Source of the DNA: Burkholderiaceae bacterium
GTDB taxonomy: Bacteria > Pseudomonadota > Gammaproteobacteria > Burkholderiales > Burkholderiaceae_C
Direction: 5' to 3'
Length of the DNA: 64,000 nt
Assembly (NCBI GenBank): GCA_023150375.1
Contig: JAKLLA010000018.1
Location: 62,001-126,000, forward strand
How positions within the stretch are numbered: position 1 is the stretch's first letter; each line of letters starts with the position of its first letter. The translations under genes and the position numbers were made by a program. Below are positions 25,901 to 31,802 of the stretch, piece after piece. The notes below the pieces were generated by a model. That model was not told the DNA's origin, did no database searches, and saw only the letters and a program-made list of their open reading frames with translations.

Positions 25901-28246
25901 CACCTGGCGGGTGCTCAGCGCGGCCACCTGCGCGCTCTGCAGCGCATCGACCTGCGCCGTCGACAGCACCTGCACCTGGTCGGTGGTCAGGGCCCGGACT
26001 TGCGCGCTGGTCAGTGCCGCCACGTTGTCACTGCCGATGGCCGCGACCTGAGCCGTGCTCAGCGCGGCCACCTGGGCGGTCGCCAGGGCGGCGGCCTGCT
26101 CACTGCTCAGCACGGCCACACCTTCGGTGGACAACGCCGAGATCACCGTGCTGCGGATCGCGGCCAGGTCCTGCGTCTCCAGGGCCTGTACCTGGTCGGT
26201 GGCCAGCGCCGCCACCTGCGCAGAATTCAGCGCCGCGACCTGGACCGAGGTCAGCGCGGCCACATCCTCGGTCTCGATGGCGCGCATCTGCGCGGTGTCG
26301 AGTGCAGCCACCTGCCGGGTGGTGAGGCTGGCGACCTGCTCGGTGGTCAGCGCCCGCACCTGGTCGGTGCCCAGCGCCGCCACTTGGGCGCTGCCCAGGG
26401 CGCGCACCTGGGCGCTGCTCATCGCCTCGAGATCGGTGGTTTCGAGGGCCTGGATCTGCCCGGTGGTCAGCGCAGCCACCTGCGCGGTGGTGAGCGCCGC
26501 CGCCTGCTCGGAGCCCAGCGCCGCCACGCCCTCGGTGGCCAGCGCCGTGATCACCGTGCTGCGGATCGCGCGCAGATCCTGGGTCTCGAGGGCCTGCACC
26601 TGATCCGTGGTCAACGCGGCGACCTGGGCGCTGCCCAGAGCCGCGGCCTGGCGGCTGGTCAGCGCCTCGATGTCACTGGTCTCGATGGCGGCGATCTGCG
26701 CCGTGGTGAAGGCGGCCACCTGGCGGGTGGTCAAGGCGGCCACCTGCTCCGTGGTGAAGGCCTGGATCTGGTCGGTGCCCAGCGCCTGTACCTGCTCGGT
26801 GCGCAGCGCTGCGGCCTGCGCCGTGCTCAGCGCCGCCACCGCCTCGGTGGTCACCGCCTGCACCTGCGTGGTCGTCAGCCCGGCCACCTGGGCGGTGGTC
26901 AGCGCAGCCGCCTGCTCGGTGGTCAGCGCCGCCACCGCGGCGGTGCCGATCGCCGCCAGTGCGGTGCTGCTCAGGGCGCGCAGGTCGGCCGTCTCGATCG
27001 CCTGGATCTGATCGGTGGTCAGCGCCGCAGCCTGCACACCGGAGAGCGCCCGCACCTGGGCAGAATCCAGGGCCTCGATGTTCGCGGTGCTCAGCGCCTG
27101 CAGCTGGGCGGTGTCGAGCACCCGCACCTGGGCCGTGCTCAGCCCGGCCATCTGAGCCGTCTCCAGGGCGGCCATCTGGGCGGTGGTCAGGGCATCGACC
27201 AGCGCCGTGCCGAGCGCGCGCACCTGCGCGGTGGACAGCACCACCAGGTCGTCGGTGGCCACCGCCTGCAACTGGGCCGTGGTCAACGCGGCCACCTGGC
27301 GGGTGGTCAGGGCCTCGGCCTGCGCGGTGGTCAGGGCCTCGATGGCCGCCGTGCTCAGGGCGCGCAGCGCCGCGGTGTTCAGAGCGCGCAGGTCGTCCGT
27401 CTCGAAGGCCTGCATCTGCTCGGTACTCAGGGCACCGGCCTGCAGCGCGCTCAGCGCCGCAGCCTGCGCGGTGGTCAGCGCGGCGATCTGCTCGGTGCCG
27501 ATCGCCTGCAGCTGATCGGTGCCCAGCGCGGCGATCTGCCGCGTGCCGAAGGCCGCGATCTGCTCGGTGGTCAGGGCCGCCACCTGGCTGGTGGTCAGGG
27601 CCGCGACCTGGGCGCTGGTCAGCGCTGCTGCCTGCGCGCTGCTCATCGCGGCCAGGTCCTCGGTATCCAGCGCCACCAGCTGGCTGGTGCTGAGCGCGGC
27701 AAGCTGCCGGGTCGTCAGCGCCGCCACCTGGTCGCTGCTCAATGCGGCGATCGCCGCGCTGCTCAAGGCCTGCAGGGCCGAGGTGCCGAGCGCCTGCAGG
27801 TCGTCGGTCTCGAGCGCGGCCACCTGCTCGGTGGTGAGCGCCTGCGCCTGGCTGCTGCCCAGCGCGGCCACCTGGCGGGTGGTCAGGGCGGCGATGTCCG
27901 CGGTCTCGATGGCCTGCAGCTGCAGGCTGCTCAGCGACCGCAGCTGCGCGGTCGACAGCGCGGCGATCTGATCCGAACTCAGCCCGGCCACCTGCTCGCT
28001 GCCCAGGGCCTGCATCTGCCGCGTGGTCAGACCGGCCAGATCGGCCGTCTCGAGCCCGGCCAGCGCCTCGGTGGTGATGGCCGCGATGCCGGCCGTCGAG
28101 ATCGCGGAGATCTGCCGCGAGCTCAGCGCCGCGATCTGCTCCGAGGTGAACACGGCCCAGTCGTCGGTACCCAGCGCTGCGAGGGTCTGGGTCGACAGCG
28201 CCGCCACCTGGGACGTGGTGAGCGACGAAATGATCGTGGTGGCCAT
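19976..28246 (-). CDS. Giant octapeptide-repeat surface protein with EF-hand-like calcium domain (type I secretion cargo)
   Basis: 2756-residue protein. From residue 5 to about 2490 it is almost wholly octapeptides of consensus A-L-T/S-T/S-x-Q-V/I/L-x (about 310 copies). The remaining C-terminal part starts with GATPLVLDLDGNGVTTL and has three calcium-loop-like motifs (DLDGDGLIDDG, DGDGDGRITAQD, DRDSDGVTDEG), an Ala-rich linker and the tail GLDDLLRQQPLI. I see no signal peptide and no cysteine. That layout is typical of very large type I secreted adhesins and S-layer-like proteins. Start ATG 28246 (MATTIISSL) has CAGGAA about 7 nt upstream; an in-frame upstream start is unsupported. A T1SS gene set and several glycosyltransferases follow on the same strand. 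Fold unknown: a Thr-Thr helix cap plus EQVAAL-like helix or a solenoid is possible. Role as fibre, sheath or layer is inferred. Confidence 0.9.
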   Translation of the reverse strand: MATTIISSLTTSQVAALSTQTLAALGTDDWAVFTSEQIAALSSRQISAISTAGIAAITTEALAGLETADLAGLTTRQMQALGSEQVAGLSSDQIAALSTAQLRSLSSLQLQAIETADIAALTTRQVAALGSSQAQALTTEQVAALETDDLQALGTSALQALSSAAIAALSSDQVAALTTRQLAALSTSQLVALDTEDLAAMSSAQAAALTSAQVAALTTSQVAALTTEQIAAFGTRQIAALGTDQLQAIGTEQIAALTTAQAAALSALQAGALSTEQMQAFETDDLRALNTAALRALSTAAIEALTTAQAEALTTRQVAALTTAQLQAVATDDLVVLSTAQVRALGTALVDALTTAQMAALETAQMAGLSTAQVRVLDTAQLQALSTANIEALDSAQVRALSGVQAAALTTDQIQAIETADLRALSSTALAAIGTAAVAALTTEQAAALTTAQVAGLTTTQVQAVTTEAVAALSTAQAAALRTEQVQALGTDQIQAFTTEQVAALTTRQVAAFTTAQIAAIETSDIEALTSRQAAALGSAQVAALTTDQVQALETQDLRAIRSTVITALATEGVAALGSEQAAALTTAQVAALTTGQIQALETTDLEAMSSAQVRALGSAQVAALGTDQVRALTTEQVASLTTRQVAALDTAQMRAIETEDVAALTSVQVAALNSAQVAALATDQVQALETQDLAAIRSTVISALSTEGVAVLSSEQAAALATAQVAALSTAQVAAIGSDNVAALTSAQVRALTTDQVQVLSTAQVDALQSAQVAALSTRQVAVLDTAQIQAIGSEEVVALTTAHLATLGSTQVAALTSTQVQALETQDLRAIRSTVISALGTDAVAALSTEQTVALSTAQIAALSTAQVAAVTTENIGVLTTAQAAALHSAQAAALSTDQVASLVTDDVRTLSTRAIAALSTDAVQALTTEQAAALRSTQIAALTTDQVRALASDDLAVLGSSQLAGLSTAQIQALTTEQVAALTTEQVASLRSIQLAALTSAQVQAIETEDIQALTSQQVASLNSTWAGALGTEQIQAIETQDLVALRSTVLATLGSEQIEALTTEQAAALRSVQLAALTTEQVRAIGTDDLAVLDSRQIGGLRTAQVAALTTEQVAALTSEQVAMLRSTQLAALGSDQVQAIGTEDIAALTTVQLAGLGSAQLAAFTTEQILALETQDLAAVRSNVLSALGTDQIAALSSDQVAALRTLQLGALNSAQLQAIGTESVQALTTAQVAGLRTSQVAALTTEQVDALTSDQLAALRSTQLAVLSTEQVVALGSADITALDTRQLGGLTTAQMAALTTDQVAALTSDQVAGLRTNQLNALSSEQVQAISTEDIAALSSVQLAGLGTAQLAALDTEQVQALQTQDLAAIRTTAITALTTEQIVALSTDQAAALRSSQLAALTTTQVQAIASDDLQALSTTQLGGLTTAQMAALGTDQVAALSSDQVAGLRTTQLNALGSEQVQAISTEGIAALSSSQLAGLGTSQLAALGTAQIQALETRDLAAVRTNAITALTTEQIDALTSDQLAALRSTQLAVLTSAQVQAIATDDLQALSTTQLGGLTTAQMAALTTDQIAALTSDQVAGLRTTQLNALGSEQVHALETEDVAALGSSQLAGLGSAALAALTTAQVQALETQDLAAVRSSVVTALTTEQIEALTTEQAAALRSTQLAALTTTQLQAIASDDLQALSTTQLAGLTTQQVAALTTDQVAALTSDQLGGLRTTTLAALTTEQVQALETGDLQALSTTQLGGLSTRQVAALTTEQVAALTSDQVAGLRSSQLNALTTEQVQAIDTDDIAALTTAQLAGLGSTALAALSTGQVQALQTQDLAAIRSSVITALTTEQVDALTSDQLAALKTAQLAALGTAQIQAIGSSDIGALDTRQITALTAAQIGALATDQVAALTTEQVAALRSAQLNALTSDQVQALGTEAVAALTSSQLAGLSTTALTAFTTEQIQALETQDLVAIRSSALAALTTEQVEALGSEQLAALTTAQVAALGSAQVQAIGSDDIAGLTTAQVAALTTAQVAALSSDQVAALGSDQIASLRSVQLAALSSEQVQAIGTDDIPALTSAQLAGLGSSQLAALSTAQIQALETQDLVAIRSNVITSLTTEQVEALTTEQAAALRSTQLAALTTTQVQALATDDLQALGSSQLAGLTTAQMAALTTDQVAALTTEQAASLRTLQLAALTTEQVQAIATDDLQALTSAQVAALTTSQAQALTSDQIEALTTAQVAALRSAQLNALTTEQVQAIATDDIEALTTAQLASLGTTQLAALTTDQVAALETQDLRAIGTAAITALSTDGIAVLSSSQVEALSTAQLAALSTTQIQALETGDLQALSTSQVAALRSDQVAALTTDQIVALQTEDLVAFTTAQFAALTTDQLQALETEDLAVITTADFASLNTTLIEAFTTEQIQALTTEQIVAFSSVQVQALTTDQIVAFTSDQVAALQTQDIAAMSMTQIAAFETSDVAVMSGAQIDAMIGATPLVLDLDGNGVTTLAAAEGVRFDVNATGNTDRMGWVSATDGLLVRDLDGDGLIDDGRELFGAGTELADGQRAGNGYAALAALDGDGDGRITAQDAAWSELQVWTDRDSDGVTDEGELRSLAELGIVSMDLQAAAGSELDAGNLLGLTSSYTLADGSTRDMADVWFARQADGAGTAAGADPSAAAGQEVTLAELLAQAPEALLPQTPADASAPAAAAAETTAAVPATTSADADAAAFSLAQHAIGLDDLLRQQPLI
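20770..28232 (-). repeat. Octapeptide (24-bp) tandem repeat tract, about 310 units
   Basis: The coding repeats stay in one 24-bp phase over about 7.46 kb. Residues 1-2 are Ala-Leu (sometimes Ala-Ile, Gly-Leu), residues 3-4 carry at least one Ser or Thr in almost every unit, residue 6 is usually Gln and residue 7 is a branched hydrophobic. Units are highly diverged at DNA level, so this is an old array kept by selection rather than a recent expansion. Confidence 0.93.
21342..25517 (-). repeat. Third-order repeat: three tandem 1392-bp (58-octad) blocks
   Basis: Using the marker octad pair A-L-E/Q-T-Q-D-L-x plus A-I/V-R-S/T-x as a landmark, I read marker positions 21342, 21918, 22326, 22734, 23310, 23718, 24126, 24702, 25110 and 25518. 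Spacings are 576, 408, 408 repeated three times, that is 24, 17 and 17 octads. The sum is 1392 bp or 464 residues per block. Beyond it the markers continue at 25758, 26166 and 26574. Confidence 0.85.
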
Positions 28247-28361
28247 GAAACAGTTCCTGTACGGGCTCGAGGCGGAAGCGGCTGGGCCACCCCCGAAGGA
28301 CACGGGCTGGCGGCAGGCCGGCCCACCTCCACGTGAACCATGCCCACCACCTCTGACGGCG

Positions 28362-28388
28362 ATATCGGCGACGATGCCCCGGACTTGA
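28362..28388 (-). promoter_or_regulatory. Sigma-28 (FliA)-like promoter for the giant repeat gene
   Basis: On the minus strand: TCAAGTCC, 11 nt, GCCGATAT. The FliA consensus is TAAAGTTT-N11-GCCGATAA, so the -10 matches 7/8, the -35 matches 5/8 and the spacer is exact. A transcript would begin near 28354 and leave a leader of about 108 nt before ATG 28246. Chance occurrence cannot be excluded. Confidence 0.5.
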
Positions 28389-28532
28389 GCAGGGAGATCG
28401 CCCGATCAGCGCTGCCGGAGCCCGGCAGTTGCGCGCCTGCGCCACAGCCAAGCCCGCCAGCGGCAGAACAGACCGGGCCCGACCGCGCTGCTCCGGCGAT
28501 GCGCCGCGTCGCCCGGCCTTAGGCTTGCGGGC

Positions 28533-31433
28533 GTGACCCCCCTCCCCGACCCGCGCGCCGGCCCGGCCGAGACGCCGGCCCCGCAACCGCTGCTCGAACT
28601 GCCGGACCTGCGCAACCAGGCGCAGGAATGGCGCCTGCGCGGCTGGCTGCCCGAGCGCGAACGCCTGCTCGGCTGGTACTGCCAGGGCGATCCGATGCCC
28701 CAGCCCCTGCCGCAGACGCTGCGCATCGCCGGGCTGCGCCATGTGCTGTGGGAAGTGCGTCCCGAAGGCGAGGAGATCCTGCCCGGCTGCCTGCACGCCG
28801 GCGAAGAGCCCGCGGGCACCGCCGACCCGCAACGCCCGAGCGACCCTCAGCTGGCGCTGCTCGACCACCTCGCCACCGACGACGCCGACGTCGCCCGCCG
28901 TGCCGACGCCCTGGGGGTGCCGGTCTGGTGGCTGGGCGAGGCGCTGCCGGCCGGTCTGCGGCCCCAGCGGCAGTTCGACGACCCACCCGCCGATGGCGCT
29001 GGCTTGTCCGGCCCGGCGCGCTGGGCTGCCGGGGTCGGTCCGGCAGCGGCGATGGACGGAGCCACCCACCCGGCAGACGGCCGCATGGACCTGCTGGCCG
29101 ATCAGCAGCAGGCCGTACAGGCCACCTTCGAACGCTTCCAGGCCGGCGACGCCGCCACGGCCGGCGAGGCCGCGCGGCGGCTGCTCGCCCTCTACCCCGC
29201 CCGTGGTGATCTGCAGCACCTGCTCGGCGTCCTCGCCCGTCAGGCCGGGGATCTGGCAGGTGCGGCCTGGCATTTCGAAGCGGCCTGCCGCCTCACCCCC
29301 GGCTACACCCAGGCCTGGCACAGCCTGGCGCTGACCGAACTCGGCCGCGGCCAGCTCGACGCCGCACTGCGCGCCACCCAGCACGCCCTGTCCCTGTCAC
29401 CCGGCCATGCCGGCCTGCGCGCGCTGCACGCGCGCCTGCTGCAGCAGGCCGGTCACCTCGAACTCGGCGCCACCGAGGCGGCCAACGCCCTGCTGCTGGC
29501 GCCGGACGACCTCGGCGCACTGCTCGAACACGCCGCCGCGCTGAACCGCCTCGGCCAGTCGGACGAGGCACTGGCCCTGTACCGACGCGGCCTGCGGCAA
29601 CACCCCGCCGCGCTCGATCTGCATTTCAACCTCGGCGTGCTGCTGCGCCAGGTCGGCCAGGCGGACGAGGCCATCGCGCATCTCGACCAGGTGGTGGCAT
29701 CCACCGCCCCCTGCGATGGCCCCGCCAGCGACGCCCGCGCGTCGCTGCACCGTCGCGCGATCGTCGAACGCTCCCGTGCGCAGGCCGACTGCTGCGCCTG
29801 GCTGCCCGCGGTGGCCGACGCGCGCCGCGCCCACGACCTCGACCCCGGCGAACCCGAGGGCCTGCGCCTGCTGGTCGAGCTGGAGCGCCGGGTCGATCAT
29901 CCGGAACGTGCCCTGCTGGCCCTGACGGCCGCCTCGGCGGCCACCGCGCTGCCGCCCGACCTGTGTCTCACGCAGCGGCAGCTGCAGCGTCAGCTCGACC
30001 CGGTCACCGCCCCCTGGGACGACCCAACCGCCGCAGCCCTGCTCGCCCTTGTCCACGATCCCCGGGCGCCACTGCCCGGCGCCGACCTCCTGGCGGCGCT
30101 GGTCCGCAGCGCAGGCAGCGGGCAGGCCTGGGCCCCCGACAGTGGCCCGGCTGCCAGCCCGAACGTCGCCACGGTCGCCGGCGCGTTGCTGCAGCGAAGT
30201 ATCCGCCGGGTCGCGGCCCGCGCAGCCCAGCTCGGCGCACTCACCGACCGTGACGCTGCAGCCGGCACACGCCGCGCCCGTGCCCGCCCCCGCCTGGTCT
30301 ACGCCTTCGCCCCGCGCCCGGACGGACGCGAGGCGGCCTGGGTGCAGGCCCTGCGCGAAGCCCACGACCCGGGCTGCTTCGATGTCTGGCTCTGCCACTG
30401 GGGCCGTGCCGATGGCCGCGTGGCCGGACCACTCGAACAGGCCGACGAGGCCCAGCAGCGGCTGATCGACCTGACCGGACAGACCGACCTGGCCGCTGCG
30501 CGCCATCTCGCCGACCTGGGCATCGATCTGCTCGTGGACCTCGAAGGGCTCGGTCCGGCCCGGCGGCCCACCCTGCTCGCGCTGCGCCCGGCCCGCCTGC
30601 AGGTCGGCTGGCTGGACCGCGAGGCCGGCCAGCGCCCGCCCTGGCTCGACGCGCTGCTCTGCGAGCGCGGTGACCCGGCCATCCACGCCTACGCCGAACC
30701 GGAGCGGCTGCTCGAACTGCCTCGACCGCTGCTCGGCCCGAGGCGCCCGGCCCCCCTGCCCGGCAGCCCGGCCCACGACGCCGGCCGCCGCCGCTGGGGC
30801 CTGCCGCTGCGCGCGCCGGTGCTGGCCTGCACCCGACCGCTGGACGAGTTCGCGCCGGGCCAGTTCGCCAGCTGGATGCGCCTGCTGCAGGCCTGCCCGC
30901 CAGCGGTGCTCTGGCTCGGCTCTCGCCCCCCGCTGGCCCGCCAGGCCCTGCAGGCCGCCGCCGCAGCGGCGGGCATCGCCGCGCAGCGCCTGCACTTCGC
31001 CCCCTGGCCGGCACGGCCCGAGGCCGACGAAGCCCTCGCCCTGGCCGACCTGCACCTCTCCCCGGGGCCGGCGGGCGATGCCCCGGCCCTGCTCCAGGCG
31101 CTCGAAGCCGGGCTGCCCGCGCTGTCGATGCCGGCCGGCCCGCCCACGCAGACCCTCGCACGGCTGAGCGCCGCAGGGCTCGCCCCGGCCGACCTCGGCG
31201 CGGTCGGACTGATCGCCCACGATGTCCAGAGCGGCGAACAGATCGCCCGCCACTGGCTCGGCCACCCGCGCGAACTGCTGACACTGCACCGTCGCCTCGC
31301 CCAGGCTGCGGCCCGGTCCCCCCTCTTCGACCTGCCCCGCCAGGTGCGCCAGCTCGAAGCCCTGCTGCAGGAGTTGCTGGAACGCCCCCCTCAGACGCCC
31401 GACGCTGCAGCGGCTGCGCCACAGATCACTTGA
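28533..31433 (+). CDS. TPR protein with degenerate GT41-like domain
   Basis: 966-residue cytoplasmic protein, divergent from the giant repeat gene. Residues 1-170 are an unassigned domain. Residues about 185-400 are tetratricopeptide-like (GDLAGAAWHFEAACRLTPGY, GRGQLDAALRATQHALSLSP, GQSDEALALYRRGLRQHP). From about 590 it follows the GT41 outline (LVYAFAPRPDGREAAW, GIDLLVDLEGLG, LALRPARLQVGWL, WMRLLQACPPAVLWLGSR, LADLHLSPGPAGDAPALLQALEAGLPAL). The nucleotide-binding Lys motif seen in the neighbour (DYKISP) is replaced by LDEFAPGQF, and the HPYNAHTT-type loop is replaced by a Gly/Pro/Ala stretch. It may be a pseudoenzyme partner or have other donor chemistry. The start is GTG 28533 with a weak ribosome site; an ATG at 28696 is an alternative. 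Confidence 0.75.
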   Translation: MTPLPDPRAGPAETPAPQPLLELPDLRNQAQEWRLRGWLPERERLLGWYCQGDPMPQPLPQTLRIAGLRHVLWEVRPEGEEILPGCLHAGEEPAGTADPQRPSDPQLALLDHLATDDADVARRADALGVPVWWLGEALPAGLRPQRQFDDPPADGAGLSGPARWAAGVGPAAAMDGATHPADGRMDLLADQQQAVQATFERFQAGDAATAGEAARRLLALYPARGDLQHLLGVLARQAGDLAGAAWHFEAACRLTPGYTQAWHSLALTELGRGQLDAALRATQHALSLSPGHAGLRALHARLLQQAGHLELGATEAANALLLAPDDLGALLEHAAALNRLGQSDEALALYRRGLRQHPAALDLHFNLGVLLRQVGQADEAIAHLDQVVASTAPCDGPASDARASLHRRAIVERSRAQADCCAWLPAVADARRAHDLDPGEPEGLRLLVELERRVDHPERALLALTAASAATALPPDLCLTQRQLQRQLDPVTAPWDDPTAAALLALVHDPRAPLPGADLLAALVRSAGSGQAWAPDSGPAASPNVATVAGALLQRSIRRVAARAAQLGALTDRDAAAGTRRARARPRLVYAFAPRPDGREAAWVQALREAHDPGCFDVWLCHWGRADGRVAGPLEQADEAQQRLIDLTGQTDLAAARHLADLGIDLLVDLEGLGPARRPTLLALRPARLQVGWLDREAGQRPPWLDALLCERGDPAIHAYAEPERLLELPRPLLGPRRPAPLPGSPAHDAGRRRWGLPLRAPVLACTRPLDEFAPGQFASWMRLLQACPPAVLWLGSRPPLARQALQAAAAAAGIAAQRLHFAPWPARPEADEALALADLHLSPGPAGDAPALLQALEAGLPALSMPAGPPTQTLARLSAAGLAPADLGAVGLIAHDVQSGEQIARHWLGHPRELLTLHRRLAQAAARSPLFDLPRQVRQLEALLQELLERPPQTPDAAAAAPQIT

Positions 31434-31457
31434 AGCCCCGTCGCGCAATGCTATAGT
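31430..31457 (+). promoter_or_regulatory. Sigma-70 promoter of tRNA-Thr
   Basis: TTGAAG (31430-31435), 16-nt spacer, TATAGT (31452-31457), 10 nt before the mature tRNA 5' end. The -35 overlaps the stop codon of the upstream gene. Confidence 0.65.
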
Positions 31458-31467
31458 TGCGGACTTC

Positions 31468-31543
31468 GCCGGTGTAGCTCAGTCGGTAGAGCAGCTCATT
31501 CGTAATGAGAAGGTCGAGGGTTCGATTCCTTTCACCGGCACCA
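31468..31543 (+). tRNA. tRNA-Thr (anticodon CGT)
   Basis: 76-nt cloverleaf with encoded CCA. The acceptor stem GCCGGTG pairs with CACCGGC, the D-arm is GCTC-AGTCGGTA-GAGC, the anticodon loop is TTCGTAA (anticodon CGT, reads ACG), and the T-arm carries GGTTCGATTCC. The anticodon stem has the same terminal mismatch style as E. coli tRNA-Thr(CGU). Its 3' end faces the restriction-modification island, and tRNA 3' ends are common integration targets. No second copy of the 3' end was found in the window. Confidence 0.95.
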
Positions 31544-31551
31544 ATGAAATC

Positions 31552-31584
31552 AACGGGTTAGCACTCACAAGGTGCTGACCCGTT
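31552..31584 (+). terminator. Rho-independent terminator of tRNA-Thr
   Basis: AACGGGTTAGCAC pairs with GTGCTGACCCGTT around a 7-nt loop (13-bp stem with one wobble), 9 nt after the CCA end, then a T-rich GTGCTTTCT. Confidence 0.8.
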
Positions 31585-31802
31585 GTGCTTTCTGGGCCTC
31601 ATGCATCCTGCTTGCATCCTGTGGTGCGGGGTGCTGCGACGAGGCGGCACGTGGATAGAAGGAACCCCAGGTCTGGGTCGTCCCCACCCTGCGTCTCGCA
31701 GGAGGTGCGTCACATTCCACAGGGTCTCGATTCAGCGCTGGGTCTGGGCCGGTGGAAAGCGCACGAAGGTGAAAATGCAACGGACAAGAAGCCCGTTTCT
31801 GC
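31585..31802. other. Gap between the tRNA terminator and hsdM
   Basis: About 220 bp with no gene I can support. It must contain the hsdM promoter. A short direct repeat (TGCATCCTG at about 31602 and TTGCATCCTG at about 31611) is visible. No integrase remnant is recognisable. Confidence 0.45.

Noticed and set aside
20770..28232. CRISPR array or tandem DNA satellite
   Set aside because: The 24-bp period is protein-coding, in phase, and diverged in ways that keep the residue pattern; there are no constant repeats with unique spacers.
19763..28336. A plus-strand frame of about 2850 codons open across the whole giant repeat gene
   Set aside because: It is the exact antisense of the octad repeat and stays open because the 24-bp units repeat without stops in that frame. 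No start signals and no domains; composition is artefactual (Gly/Gln/Arg/His).
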